This document shows, in pieces, positions 36,600 to 45,253 of a stretch of DNA of 64,000 nucleotides. The position numbers and the translations under genes are program-made. Position 1 is the stretch's first letter, and each line of letters starts with the position of its first letter. The notes under the pieces are model-generated. The model saw nothing but the letters and a program-made list of their open reading frames with translations, was not told where the DNA came from and did not search any database. Source of the DNA: Polaribacter reichenbachii (lineage in GTDB: Bacteria; Bacteroidota; Bacteroidia; Flavobacteriales; Flavobacteriaceae); the NCBI RefSeq assembly GCF_001975665.1, contig NZ_CP019419.1, positions 1,240,001 through 1,304,000 on the forward strand, read 5' to 3'.

Positions 36600-37199
36600 T
36601 TATTTCTGTTTTAGTTGATTTTCTAATTGTTGTAATCCTTTTTCTGTGCATATACCTCTTATATGATATTCTAAATAATAATTCATTAAAGTATTCATAG
36701 AGTAATTTTGTAATGGAAATAGTTCTTTATCTTTTATAGAAATCATTCCATTAAAATAAATTCTAGAGATAAATTCTACATCTATTTCTTTTCTGTAAAG
36801 ACCTTGCTGTATACCATCGTTTAAATTCTGAATTACACAAACCTGCATAATTTCGAATTGTTTTTGTCTTATTGATGCAAAAATTTTAGGGTAATATTTT
36901 TGTAATTGATATTGAGGTGATGATTTTTCGTCTTTTAAATTAGACATTATAAACCTTTTAATATCAAAAACTTCTTCAATAGGATTTTTATTTAAACTAC
37001 AAATTTGATTAATTCCTGAACTAATATTATTAAAAATATACTCAGTAACAGAAGCTACAAGGTCTGTTTTATTCTTAAAATACTTATATATCGTCTTTTT
37101 AGATACACCAAGAGAACTGGCAATTTCATCCATAGTAACACTCTTAAATCCAAGGTTTAAGAAGAGTTCGTTCGATTTTTCTATTATCTTTTCTTTCAT
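36600..37199 (-). CDS. TetR/AcrR-family repressor of the efflux operon
   Basis: 199 residues. The N-terminal helix-turn-helix is clear: FKSVTMDEIASSLGVSKKTI followed by YKYFKNKTDLV (about residues 18-50). The C-terminal ligand-binding half is variable. It is the first gene of the tetR-tolC-mfp-rnd transcript, and an inverted repeat overlaps the promoter in front of it, so it most likely represses its own operon until an effector, probably a pump substrate, releases it. Confidence 0.85.
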   Translation of the reverse strand: MKEKIIEKSNELFLNLGFKSVTMDEIASSLGVSKKTIYKYFKNKTDLVASVTEYIFNNISSGINQICSLNKNPIEEVFDIKRFIMSNLKDEKSSPQYQLQKYYPKIFASIRQKQFEIMQVCVIQNLNDGIQQGLYRKEIDVEFISRIYFNGMISIKDKELFPLQNYSMNTLMNYYLEYHIRGICTEKGLQQLENQLKQK

Positions 37200-37209
37200 A
37201 AATTGGGTG

Positions 37210-37239
37210 CAAATATAGTTTAGGAAACTTTAGAAACAA
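37210..37239 (-). promoter_or_regulatory. Promoter of the tetR-efflux operon
   Basis: On the minus strand TTG (37237-37239), 19 bases, then TATATTTG (37210-37217): an exact fit to TTG-N17-23-TAnnTTTG, ending 10 bases before the tetR ATG at 37199. Confidence 0.65.
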
Positions 37240-37250
37240 AAAAAGTTTCC
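37223..37250. promoter_or_regulatory. Likely TetR operator
   Basis: GGAAACTTT (37223-37231) and AAAGTTTCC (37242-37250) form a perfect 9-bp inverted repeat with a 10-base spacer. It covers the -33 element and the promoter spacer, where a bound repressor would block RNA polymerase. Confidence 0.6.
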
Positions 37251-37326
37251 AAAGTTTTAATGATTTTTTAACATTCGAATTAAAAAGTGCTATTTCTTTA
37301 CATTATTTTTACAAAAAAATACAGAT

Positions 37327-38298
37327 TTGGACATTTTACATTATCAACAAGAATTTTTAGAATATTTAAAATCCAAAAATTGGATTCAAGAGCCTAAAAA
37401 CCTTTATGAACCCGTAGATTATATTTTACAATTAGGAGGTAAAAGAATTCGACCAGTTTTAACTTTAATGGCTGCTGATATTTTTTCTTCGGACTATAAA
37501 AAGGCTTTGCCAGCAGCTTTGTCTATTGAGGTTTTTCATAATTTTACCTTAGTACATGATGATATTATGGATGATGCGCCTTTGCGAAGAGGTAAAGCAA
37601 CTGTACATGAAAAATGGGATATAAATACAGGTATTCTTTCTGGTGATGCAATGTTGATATTAGCTTATCAATATTTCGAAAATTACGAACCTATCGTTTT
37701 TCAGAAATTGGCAAAACTATTTAGTAAAACAGCTTTAGAAGTTTGTGATGGCCAGCAATTAGATGTAGATTTCGAAACTAGAAATGATGTTACTATTGAT
37801 GAATATATTAATATGATTCGTTTAAAAACATCGGTTTTGGTAGCTGCAGCTTTAAAAATGGGAGCAATAGTTGCAGAAACTGAAGATAAAAACGCAAATT
37901 TAATTTACGATTTTGGTTTAAATTTAGGTTTGGCTTTTCAGCTACAAGACGATTATTTAGATACTTTTGGTAATCCAGAAACTTTTGGAAAACAAATTGG
38001 TGGTGATATTATTGAAAATAAAAAAACCTTTCTTTATTTAAAAGCGTTAGAAGTTTCTAACGAGAGAGATCAGCAAAAACTAAAGTTTTTTTACAAACAG
38101 AAATTAGAAGAAAACTCAATAAAAATTACTGAAGTAACAAGAATTTTTGAGTTGAATGATATACCCGATTTAATAAAAGAACAGATAGAAAAATATACAG
38201 AAAGAGCTTTTGATACTTTATCTAAAATGGATATTTCTGAAGACGATAAACGAAACTTAAAAGATTTTGGTTTATGGTTAATGAATAGAACTGTATAA
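37327..38298 (+). CDS. Polyprenyl synthetase (trans-isoprenyl diphosphate synthase)
   Basis: 323 residues, starting with TTG at 37327 (no ATG is available until residue 27, which would cut into the conserved N terminus). The first Asp-rich motif is in LVHDDIMDDAPLRRG and the second in LAFQLQDDYLDTFG; GGKRIRPVLTLM is the diphosphate-binding segment. It condenses isopentenyl diphosphate onto allylic diphosphates. Chain length (geranylgeranyl, or longer for menaquinone) cannot be decided safely. It is divergent from tetR. Confidence 0.87.
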   Translation: MDILHYQQEFLEYLKSKNWIQEPKNLYEPVDYILQLGGKRIRPVLTLMAADIFSSDYKKALPAALSIEVFHNFTLVHDDIMDDAPLRRGKATVHEKWDINTGILSGDAMLILAYQYFENYEPIVFQKLAKLFSKTALEVCDGQQLDVDFETRNDVTIDEYINMIRLKTSVLVAAALKMGAIVAETEDKNANLIYDFGLNLGLAFQLQDDYLDTFGNPETFGKQIGGDIIENKKTFLYLKALEVSNERDQQKLKFFYKQKLEENSIKITEVTRIFELNDIPDLIKEQIEKYTERAFDTLSKMDISEDDKRNLKDFGLWLMNRTV

Positions 38299-38312
38299 TT
38301 ATTTCATTTTTT

Positions 38313-38344
38313 TTGCAAATAATTTAAAATAAATAGTACATTTG
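38313..38344 (+). promoter_or_regulatory. tRNA promoter
   Basis: TTG (38313-38315), 21 bases, then TACATTTG (38337-38344), an exact Bacteroidetes consensus. Predicted transcription start is about 10 bases before the tRNA. Confidence 0.75.
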
Positions 38345-38359
38345 CAAACCAAAATTATC

Positions 38360-38433
38360 GGTCCTATAGCTCAGTTGGTTAGAGCACCTGACTCATAATC
38401 AGGTGGTCCATGGTTCGAGTCCATGTGGGACCA
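38360..38433 (+). tRNA. tRNA with anticodon CAT (Met or Ile2)
   Basis: 74 bases fold into a full cloverleaf: acceptor GGTCCTA/TGGGACC, D-arm GCTC/GAGC, anticodon stem CCTGA/TCAGG with loop CTCATAA (anticodon CAT) and T-arm CATGG/CCATG. The discriminator is A and CCA is not encoded. It lacks the initiator-type 1-72 mismatch. C4-G69 and C5-G68 in the acceptor stem are determinants for TilS in the E. coli Ile2 tRNA, so an AUA-reading tRNA-Ile2 after lysidine modification is as likely as elongator Met. Confidence 0.93.
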
Positions 38434-38437
38434 CAAC

Positions 38438-38474
38438 AAAAAAGCCTTAAAGAATTTTCTTTAAGGCTTTTTTT
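38438..38474. terminator. Terminator between the tRNA and the M13 peptidase gene
   Basis: A 17-bp perfect stem, core AGCCTTAAAGAA / TTCTTTAAGGCT with A and T flanks and a two-base loop. It can act in both directions for these convergent units. Confidence 0.85.
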
Positions 38475-38530
38475 ATTAGACTTATTGTATTTTTTCTTAA
38501 AAGAAAAGAATAGTAAAAGACACTAAGTGT

Positions 38531-40606
38531 CTACCAAATTCTTACTCTTTCCTCTGGTTTTAAGTACATTTTATCACCTTCTTTAACTTCGAAAGCTTCG
38601 TAAAAAGCATCTACATTTTTAAGTGGCATATAAGCTCTATACATTCCAGGAGAGTGGGTGTTTGTCATAATTAAGTTTTTAAGCGCTTCATCTCTCATTT
38701 TAGTTCTCCAAATTGTTCCCCAAGAAAGAAAGAAACGTTGTTCTGGGGTATAACCATCAATTTTACCTGGTCTTCCACTTTTTTCTAAGAAAATTTGTAA
38801 ACCTTCGTAAGCAGCTTGTACACCACCTAAATCACCAATATTTTCTCCTAAAGTATATTCTCCATTTAAATGTAAGCTATCAATAGCAACAATATCTGAG
38901 AATTGTTTTACTAGTTTACCACCAACTTCTTTAAACTTTTCTGAATCATCTTCTGTCCACCAGTTTTTTAAATTTCCATCACCATCAAAACGAGCTCCAG
39001 AATCATCGAAACTGTGCGAAATTTCGTGACCAATAACTGCACCAATTCCACCGTAATTTACAGCTTCATCTGCTCTATAATCATAAAAAGGAGGTTGTAA
39101 AATTGCAGCAGGAAAAACAATTTCATTGTTTACAGGATTAAAGTAAGCATTTACTGTTTGTGGAGACATTCCCCATTCAGTTCTATCAACTTCTTTACCT
39201 AATTTATCCATATTTTTATTGTAATTCCATTTGGTAACGTTTATTGCATTTTCAAAATAAGAACCACCTTCTTCTAAACCTTTAACTTGTAATTCTGAAT
39301 AGTCTTTCCAAACATCAGGATAAGCAATTTTTACAGTTAATTTGTGTAATTTTTCTAAAGCTTTTTCTTTAGTAACTTCACTCATCCAAGGTAATTGTGC
39401 AATTCTCTTTTCGAAACCAAGCATTACATTATCTATCATTTCCTCAGCTTTTTTCTTAGCTTCTGGTGGAAACATTTTTTCTACATATAATTTACCTAAA
39501 GCTTCACCAATTGCGCCATTTAAACTACTTAAAGCTCTTTCGTCTCTTGCACGTTGTTTTTTTGCTCCACGCATTTCTTTACTATAAAACTCCCAATTTG
39601 CAGTTTCTAAATCCGTAGATAAAGAACCTAAAGAACTATTAATGGTGTTCCAACGTAATAATAATTTAATATCTTCTATAGAACGTTCTGTAAAAATAGT
39701 ACTCATTGCTTTAAAATAACCTAAATCTGTAACAATAACAGTCTCTAAATCTGTAACCCCAATACCATCTAAATGAGCTTGCCAATTTATAGCTGGTGCT
39801 AATTTTTGTAGTTCTGCAACCGTTAATGGGTTGTAAAGTTTTCGAATATCTCTACTTTCTTCTTTGGTCATCATTGGTTCTGCCAAACTTTTTTCGAAAG
39901 CAACAATTGTAGCAGCATTCTTTTTAGCTGTGGCTTCATCATCACCAAATTCTTGCAACATTTTTGCAACAAATTCTTCGTATTTTTCTAGTTTGTCTTT
40001 TACTTTGTCATCTACATAATAATCTCTAGATAAACCTAAAGAACCACCACTCATATAACCTGCATATTGGCTACTGTTTTTTAAATCGTTAAAAACACCA
40101 AAACCATAAAAACCACCTCCACCATAAGGAGCCATATTTGTAAGGTAAGTTTCTACATCTTTCTTAGTTATAATTTCATCAACTTTATTTAAATAAGGCA
40201 TTACAGGTGCTTTGCCTTGTTTATTTCTGGCAATAGTATCCATAATTGTTTGGTAGTAGTTTACTGCCTTTTCTTGGTCTGAATCTATCTCATTACCTTG
40301 TGCATCTTTTACTTTCGGAAAATCTTTTTCTTGAATTGCAACGCTTAAAATTTCTAATACATCTGCATCTGTTTTTTTACGTAGTTGATTAAAACCACCC
40401 CAAGAAGTTTGGTCATCTGGGATTTCGGTTTTGTCTAACCAAGTTCCATTTACGTGTCTAAAAAAATCATCAGTAGGTTTTACGGTTTTATCCATATTTT
40501 CTAATACAATACCTGCTACTTTTTCTTCAGGTTTGTCTTCATTACAAGAAACAAAAGCAAGTGATGCTATTGCAGTTGTAAAAAATACTTTTTTAAGTGT
40601 TTTCAT
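38531..40606 (-). CDS. M13-family (neprilysin-like) metallopeptidase lipoprotein
   Basis: 691 residues from the ATG at 40606; an earlier in-frame start at 40645 only adds a polar stretch ahead of the signal peptide. Lipobox AFVSC anchors it in the envelope. The zinc motif is in GHEISHSFDDSGARFDGDG (HExxH) and the third ligand in EYTLGENIGDLGGVQ (ExxxD). FNPVNNEIVFPAAILQPPF is the usual substrate segment. It degrades peptides outside the cytoplasm. It lies 53 bases downstream of the prolyl oligopeptidase gene, suggesting joint peptide use. Confidence 0.92.
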   Translation of the reverse strand: MKTLKKVFFTTAIASLAFVSCNEDKPEEKVAGIVLENMDKTVKPTDDFFRHVNGTWLDKTEIPDDQTSWGGFNQLRKKTDADVLEILSVAIQEKDFPKVKDAQGNEIDSDQEKAVNYYQTIMDTIARNKQGKAPVMPYLNKVDEIITKKDVETYLTNMAPYGGGGFYGFGVFNDLKNSSQYAGYMSGGSLGLSRDYYVDDKVKDKLEKYEEFVAKMLQEFGDDEATAKKNAATIVAFEKSLAEPMMTKEESRDIRKLYNPLTVAELQKLAPAINWQAHLDGIGVTDLETVIVTDLGYFKAMSTIFTERSIEDIKLLLRWNTINSSLGSLSTDLETANWEFYSKEMRGAKKQRARDERALSSLNGAIGEALGKLYVEKMFPPEAKKKAEEMIDNVMLGFEKRIAQLPWMSEVTKEKALEKLHKLTVKIAYPDVWKDYSELQVKGLEEGGSYFENAINVTKWNYNKNMDKLGKEVDRTEWGMSPQTVNAYFNPVNNEIVFPAAILQPPFYDYRADEAVNYGGIGAVIGHEISHSFDDSGARFDGDGNLKNWWTEDDSEKFKEVGGKLVKQFSDIVAIDSLHLNGEYTLGENIGDLGGVQAAYEGLQIFLEKSGRPGKIDGYTPEQRFFLSWGTIWRTKMRDEALKNLIMTNTHSPGMYRAYMPLKNVDAFYEAFEVKEGDKMYLKPEERVRIW

Positions 40607-40659
40607 GGTTTGTTTTGATTTATTTGAATTGGTAACAAAATACAAAAATTGTTACATAT

Positions 40660-42729
40660 TTAGCTTTTAATTTTATTTTTTGGCGAATTTGGTAATTGCT
40701 CAAAACCCATATTAAATAAAGTAAAGCCAAAAATATCTGAATATTGTTCGATAGTTTTTGCAACAGGAGTTCCTGCTCCATGACCAGCATTGGTTTCTAT
40801 TCTTATTAAAGTAGGATTGTTACCTGTTTGTTTTTCTTGTAATTCTGCTGCAAATTTAAAACTGTGTGCAGGCACAACTCTATCATCATGATCTCCTGTG
40901 GTTACTAATGTTGCAGGATATTGAACACCTTTTTTTACATTATGAACTGGTGAATATCCTTTTAAATAATCGAACATTTCTTTGCTATCTTCTGCTGTAC
41001 CATAATCGTAAGCCCAACCAGCACCTGCAGTAAATGTGTGGTAACGTAACATATCTAAAACACCAACTGCTGGTAACGCAACTTTAATTAAATCTGGTCT
41101 TTGTGTCATAGTTGCACCAACTAATAACCCTCCATTAGAACCACCACGAATTGCTAAATATTCTGATGATGTATATTTATTTTCGATTAAATATTCTGCT
41201 GCTGCAATAAAATCATCAAAAACATTTTGTTTCTTTAATTGAGTTCCTGCATCGTGCCATTTTTTACCATATTCTCCACCACCTCTTAAATTAGGTACTG
41301 CATAAATACCACCTTGTTCCATCCAAACAGCGTTTGCAATACTAAAACTTGGTGTTAAACTGATGTTGAAACCTCCATAACCATATAAAATAGTAGGGTT
41401 TTTAGCATTCAATTCGACACCTTTTTTGTGAGTGATTATCATTGGTACTTTTGTTCCGTCTTTTGAAGTATAAAAAACTTGTTTGCTTGTATAAGCATCA
41501 GAATTAAAATCTACTGTAGGTTTCCAATAAGATTCATAGGTTCCGTCTTTTGGATTGAATTTATATAAAGAACCTGGAGTGCTATAATTTGTAAAAGAGA
41601 AATACAATTCTTTGGCATCTGTTTTTCCTCCAAAACCACTAGAAGAACCTACTCCTGGTAATTTTACTTCTCTAATTAACTTACCATTAAAATCGTATTG
41701 TAAAACTTTAGAAACAGCATCAACTATATAATTTGCGAAAATATAACCAGCACCTGTAGACGGACTTAAAACATTTTCGGTTTCTGGAATTACATTTATC
41801 CAGTTTTCTGGTCTAGGATTCGAAAAATCTACACACACTACTTTTTGATTAGCAGCTTCTAAATTGGTTTGTAAAAACAATTTACTTCCTTTATTATCTA
41901 TTACATAAGTATCGCTATTTACATCATTTAAAATAGTAATTAATTGGCTGTTTGGTTTTGATAAATCTTTGATAAATAATTTATTTCCAGAGGTAGAAAT
42001 AGATGCCGTAATTATTAAAAACCGATTGTCTTCTGTTAAATAACCACCTACATATCTATGTTTTTCTGATGCTTTTGCACCAAAAATAACCAAATCTTCT
42101 TTTTGCGAAGTTCCTAATTTATGATAGTATAATTTGTGTTGATCTGTTTTTGCTGATAACTCACTTCCTTTTGGTTTGTCGTAACTAGAGTAGTAAAAAC
42201 CTTCGTTTTTGTACCAAGAAATTCCAGAAAATTTTACATCAATTAATGTATCTCCTTTTATCATTTTAGATTCAGCATCCATAACAATAATTTTTCTCCA
42301 ATCAGAACCACCTTCAGAAATTGCATAAGCTGCAGTTTTACCATCTTTAGAAAAACTTAACGAACCTAAAGAAGTTGTTCCGTCTTCAGAAAAAGTATTT
42401 GGGTCTAAAAATACTTCAGCATCTCCTCCTCCTTTTTTTCTGTAGACTACATATTGGTTTTGTAAACCATCGTTTTTATAAAAATATGTGTAATCTCCTT
42501 CTTTAAAAGGAGTGCCAACTTTTTCGTAATTCCATAATTCTGATAAACGATTTTTTAGTTTTTTTCTGTAGGAAATTTGGTCTAAATACTTAAAAGTAAC
42601 TTTATTTTGTGCTTTTACCCAAGTTTTAGTTTCTTCGCTTTCATCATCTTCTAACCAACGATAATTGTCTATAATTTCGGTTTCGAAATAAGAATCTATT
42701 ACTGGTTTTTTATTTGTTTTTGGATACAT
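40660..42729 (-). CDS. Prolyl oligopeptidase (S9A)
   Basis: 689 residues. An N-terminal part ([17 protein letters not shown]) precedes a seven-bladed propeller and a C-terminal alpha/beta hydrolase. The catalytic triad is complete: Ser531 in RGGSNGG, Asp in [13 protein letters not shown] near 616, and His650 in NAGHGAG. It cleaves short peptides after proline. No signal peptide is seen at [14 protein letters not shown], whereas many Bacteroidetes homologues have one, so it is probably cytoplasmic. It heads a likely transcript with the M13 peptidase. Confidence 0.92.
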   Translation of the reverse strand: MYPKTNKKPVIDSYFETEIIDNYRWLEDDESEETKTWVKAQNKVTFKYLDQISYRKKLKNRLSELWNYEKVGTPFKEGDYTYFYKNDGLQNQYVVYRKKGGGDAEVFLDPNTFSEDGTTSLGSLSFSKDGKTAAYAISEGGSDWRKIIVMDAESKMIKGDTLIDVKFSGISWYKNEGFYYSSYDKPKGSELSAKTDQHKLYYHKLGTSQKEDLVIFGAKASEKHRYVGGYLTEDNRFLIITASISTSGNKLFIKDLSKPNSQLITILNDVNSDTYVIDNKGSKLFLQTNLEAANQKVVCVDFSNPRPENWINVIPETENVLSPSTGAGYIFANYIVDAVSKVLQYDFNGKLIREVKLPGVGSSSGFGGKTDAKELYFSFTNYSTPGSLYKFNPKDGTYESYWKPTVDFNSDAYTSKQVFYTSKDGTKVPMIITHKKGVELNAKNPTILYGYGGFNISLTPSFSIANAVWMEQGGIYAVPNLRGGGEYGKKWHDAGTQLKKQNVFDDFIAAAEYLIENKYTSSEYLAIRGGSNGGLLVGATMTQRPDLIKVALPAVGVLDMLRYHTFTAGAGWAYDYGTAEDSKEMFDYLKGYSPVHNVKKGVQYPATLVTTGDHDDRVVPAHSFKFAAELQEKQTGNNPTLIRIETNAGHGAGTPVAKTIEQYSDIFGFTLFNMGFEQLPNSPKNKIKS

Positions 42730-42810
42730 ATTTTACTTTTATCAACCTTAAAAATAAGATAACCTTTTATAAGGTTTTGGTTTTTTGTCTAATAATTAAC
42801 AGTTTGTAAT

Positions 42811-42838
42811 TTGAAGCATATTAAAACGACTACTTTTG
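42811..42838 (+). promoter_or_regulatory. trxA promoter
   Basis: TTG (42811-42813), 17 bases, TACTTTTG (42831-42838): a full consensus promoter. Transcription would begin near 42845, giving a leader of about 70 bases that contains the hairpin at 42850-42867. Confidence 0.65.
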
Positions 42839-42849
42839 TACAAAATAGT

Positions 42850-42867
42850 TTCCTGCTTGTGCAGGAA
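42850..42867 (+). repeat. Hairpin in the thioredoxin leader
   Basis: TTCCTGC-TTGT-GCAGGAA is a 7-bp perfect hairpin at the predicted 5' end of the trxA mRNA. It looks like a short dispersed palindrome and could protect the transcript end. Confidence 0.55.
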
Positions 42868-42916
42868 TTACAGTTTAATGAAATTTTGACATTGTCGAAA
42901 AAAAATATTTTAAATT

Positions 42917-43276
42917 ATGACAGAGAATTTAACAAAAGCAACTTTTTTAGAAAAGGTTTTTAATTTTGAAAAAAATGAAGAATGGAAATTTGAAGGAAAC
43001 AAACCAGCTTTAATCGATTTTTATGCAGATTGGTGTGGACCTTGTAAAATGATAGCACCAATTTTAGAAGAATTATCTGAGGAATATGCAGATAAAATAA
43101 ACATTTACAAAATAGACACTGAAGCAGAACAAGAATTGTCTGCTGCATTTGGAATTAGAAGTATTCCTTCTATGTTATTTTGCCCTACAGAAGGTCAGCC
43201 ACAAATGGCAAATGGAGCTTTACCAAAAGCAGAATTAGAAAGAGTTATTGCTGATGTTTTAAAGGTGACAAAATAA
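42917..43276 (+). CDS. trxA: Thioredoxin
   Basis: 119 residues. The active site WCGPCK follows PALIDFYAD, and the cis-proline is in GIRSIPSMLF. It is a cytoplasmic disulfide reductase serving ribonucleotide reductase, peroxidases and others. About 25 residues (MTENLTKATFLEKVF onward) precede the fold, slightly longer than E. coli TrxA. It has its own promoter and terminator. Confidence 0.92.
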   Translation: MTENLTKATFLEKVFNFEKNEEWKFEGNKPALIDFYADWCGPCKMIAPILEELSEEYADKINIYKIDTEAEQELSAAFGIRSIPSMLFCPTEGQPQMANGALPKAELERVIADVLKVTK

Positions 43277-43317
43277 TTTTTTGTTGCGATTTTACAAAGC
43301 AATTTTTTAACAATTAG

Positions 43318-43350
43318 AATCCTAAGTTTTTTAAACTTGGGATTTTTTTT
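43318..43350 (+). terminator. Terminator of trxA
   Basis: AATCCTAAGTTT (43318-43329) pairs with AAACTTGGGATT (43333-43344), with one G-T wobble, then a run of T. Confidence 0.75.
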
Positions 43351-43396
43351 GATTAAAAAAATAACACATAAGAATCTAATGTATAAGAAAATTATG

Positions 43397-43404
43397 TATA
43401 TTTG
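43397..43404 (+). promoter_or_regulatory. -7 box of a possible promoter for the PadR cluster
   Basis: TATATTTG is an exact TAnnTTTG match 162 bases before the PadR ATG, but no TTG sits at the right distance. If used, the nested repeat at 43423-43550 is part of the leader. Confidence 0.35.
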
Positions 43405-43422
43405 GTGAACAAGATTGAAAAG

Positions 43423-43550
43423 TTGTCAGTTCGAGTGATTTTAAATTGAAGTGAAAACAAAATTTAAAATTGTATCGAGAACAAAATGACTTTTTTTAAA
43501 AACTTCTCGATACAATTTCGATGGATAATCGAAATCACTCGAAGCGACAA
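43423..43550. repeat. Nested inverted-repeat element in the leader of the PadR cluster
   Basis: Three palindromes are nested: an outer pair of 20 bases (43423-43442 and 43531-43550, 18 of 20 complementary, core TTCGAGTGATT), an inner perfect 15-bp pair (43467-43481 and 43504-43518, core TTGTATCGAGAA), and a small hairpin TTCGAT-GGATA-ATCGAA (43517-43533). This looks like a mobile or dispersed repeat unit typical of Flavobacteriaceae intergenic DNA, here sitting where it could fold in the mRNA leader. Confidence 0.7.
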
Positions 43551-43565
43551 AAACACATCAAAAAA

Positions 43566-43904
43566 ATGGGAAATCAGAAATTATATAAAGGTTCTTTACA
43601 AACCATCATTTTAAAATTATTAGAAACTAATGATAAAATGTATGGTTACGAAATTACTCAAAAAGTAAAAGAACTAACTAAAGGTGAATTAAAAATTACA
43701 GAAGGTGCTTTGTACCCAGCTTTACACAAATTAGAAGCTGATGGTTTGCTAGATGTTGAGGTTGCAAAAGTGGGTAACAGATTGCGTAAATATTACAAAC
43801 TTACAGAATCTGGCACCAAAGAAACTGCCAATAAGTTAAATGAAATGCAAGAGTTTTTAAGAACGATGCAACAATTGGTAAACCCTAAATTAAGTTTGGA
43901 GTAA
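43566..43904 (+). CDS. PadR-family transcriptional regulator
   Basis: 112 residues from ATG 43566 (MGNQKLYKGSLQTIILKLLE). An in-frame ATG at 43521 lies inside the repeat element and is rejected. The winged helix is clear: MYGYEITQKVKELTKGELKI, then EGALYPALHKLEADGLLDVE and RKYYKLTESG. Small PadR proteins of this type repress adjacent membrane or transporter genes. It heads a tight same-strand cluster of membrane proteins and an ABC transporter. Confidence 0.88.
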   Translation: MGNQKLYKGSLQTIILKLLETNDKMYGYEITQKVKELTKGELKITEGALYPALHKLEADGLLDVEVAKVGNRLRKYYKLTESGTKETANKLNEMQEFLRTMQQLVNPKLSLE

Positions 43905-43915
43905 ATTTTAAAGCT

Positions 43916-44572
43916 ATGGAATTAACAAAAGAGCAATTACAAAGAGTAGAGCATTATTTAAATGTAAAACGAATTGATTATATAGACATTCGATTAGAAA
44001 TTTTTGACCATATTATTTCTGATATTGAAGTAAAAATGGAATCTAAAAAATTAGATTTTGAAACTTCTTTTTATGCTGTTACAGACAAATGGAATAAACA
44101 TTTAAAAGACACATCAAGTTTTTATTTTGGAATAATGTTTTCTGCACCGAAAATGGTAATTAATAAAGCTAAGAAATCTTTTAGGAAATGGTTTTTTATA
44201 CTTTTTATTGCTCTTATTATTCCTCAATTTTTACTGGAATCAATTACTTTTTCCCTTTCTGATAGTTTAATTAGTGTATTGAATTTATGTTTTCAAATAG
44301 TTTCGACTATTTGCTTTATTATACTTTTAACCTTAGTTATTCTAAAAAAGAGAATAAAAACAAAATCAACTTATAGCTTTATTTTAAAGACTCAAGGATG
44401 GAATTTAGTTTATTTTCCATTAACTATGTTTAATTCAGTTTTTTTAAAAAGTGAGGGTGGTTTAAACCCTTTTTCTGTAGGGCTGTTAACAGCTTTTATT
44501 TCGATTGTTTTTTGCTATTTCCATTTCTACAAAAAACACAAAGAAGCTATTAAAAAATATAAAATTTCATAA
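43916..44572 (+). CDS. PadR-associated membrane protein, paralogue 1
   Basis: 218 residues. Residues 1-80 are a soluble helical domain beginning MELTKEQLQRVEHYLNVKRI with DIRLEIFDHIISDIE; four hydrophobic helices follow (WFFILFIALIIPQFLL, VSTICFIILLTLVIL and two later ones) and a basic C terminus. The opening and the YxD-R-EI-DH pattern recur in the next two genes. The domain plan, and its place right after padR, resemble the HAAS (DUF1700) sensor proteins partnered with PadR in Firmicutes, but homology is not shown. Eleven bases separate it from padR. Confidence 0.65.
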   Translation: MELTKEQLQRVEHYLNVKRIDYIDIRLEIFDHIISDIEVKMESKKLDFETSFYAVTDKWNKHLKDTSSFYFGIMFSAPKMVINKAKKSFRKWFFILFIALIIPQFLLESITFSLSDSLISVLNLCFQIVSTICFIILLTLVILKKRIKTKSTYSFILKTQGWNLVYFPLTMFNSVFLKSEGGLNPFSVGLLTAFISIVFCYFHFYKKHKEAIKKYKIS

Positions 44573-44574
44573 GT

Positions 44575-45063
44575 ATGGAATTAACCAAAGAACAGCTTTT
44601 ACAAATAGACAATTACATTTTTTCTTGCGGAATAAAATATTACGATGTTAGAACAGAAATTATAGATCATTTTGCCAATATTTTAGAAGAAAAGTTAGCT
44701 AAAAATTCTGATTTAAATTTTAAAGAAGAGATTATCAATATTCATAGAAATTTTTCTAATAGAGGTTTTAATAAGTTACTAGAAGAAAAAACAAAATCAG
44801 TTAATAAAAAGTTTTATAAAAACTCTTTAAAGCACTTAATTTCATTTTTTAACCTTCCTAAAATTATAATTACTATTTCGTTATTTTATGTGTTGTTTTT
44901 GATTATGAATCTTTTTGAAGACAAAGAAAATTTCTTTTTTTATATGTATACTTTTTTGTTACTTATTCTTGTCAGGATTTTCTACCAAAATAGAAAAACA
45001 AAAAAGCACAAAAAAGAACCTTTTTTAGTTTTAAACAAAAAAATAATTTTTTACAAATGTTAA
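44575..45063 (+). CDS. PadR-associated membrane protein, paralogue 2, N-terminal fragment
   Basis: 162 residues starting MELTKEQLLQIDNYIFSCGI, with YYDVRTEIIDHFANILEEK matching its paralogues. Two membrane helices follow (IIITISLFYVLFLIMNLF and FFYMYTFLLLILVRIFY), then the frame stops at 45061 after FYKC. Complete paralogues carry two further helices; here these are encoded by the overlapping frame at 45057-45251. The gene is therefore most likely split by a frameshift near the A7 run (45037-45043). It may be a pseudogene, a real two-part gene, or a slippage site. Confidence 0.55.
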   Translation: MELTKEQLLQIDNYIFSCGIKYYDVRTEIIDHFANILEEKLAKNSDLNFKEEIINIHRNFSNRGFNKLLEEKTKSVNKKFYKNSLKHLISFFNLPKIIITISLFYVLFLIMNLFEDKENFFFYMYTFLLLILVRIFYQNRKTKKHKKEPFLVLNKKIIFYKC

Positions 45064-45251
45064 ATTTTATTTTCATTTGTTTTAATTCGATTACTAATTT
45101 TAGAAGTGAAGAAAGCTTTATAAATCCAACAGAAAATAATCTTCACTTAGGAGTTTTTGTGTTGTTATTATTATTCTATTGGTCTGGAGAATCTGTTTTT
45201 TATCAGAATAAAAAAATGGTAAAAGAGCAATACCCTAATGTAATTGTGTAA
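45057..45251 (+). pseudogene. C-terminal fragment of paralogue 2 in the -1 frame
   Basis: 64 residues in the -1 frame relative to the fragment before it. LHLGVFVLLLLFYWSGESVF and the end KKMVKEQYPNVIV align with the last helix and tail of paralogue 3 (CILFYVSNYV, KKAEELLQETYPEYKMI). Its stop lies 2 bases before the next ATG, the same spacing as between paralogues 1 and 2, so this is the natural 3' end of paralogue 2. An independent small protein starting at 45057 is possible but less likely. Confidence 0.5.
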
Positions 45252-45253
45252 CT

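Noticed and set aside
36595..36651. Extended N terminus for the TolC-like gene
   Set aside because: It places 19 basic residues in front of a perfect signal peptide and overlaps tetR.
43521..43565. Upstream ATG for padR
   Set aside because: It lies within the nested inverted repeat, and the added residues are not part of the PadR fold.
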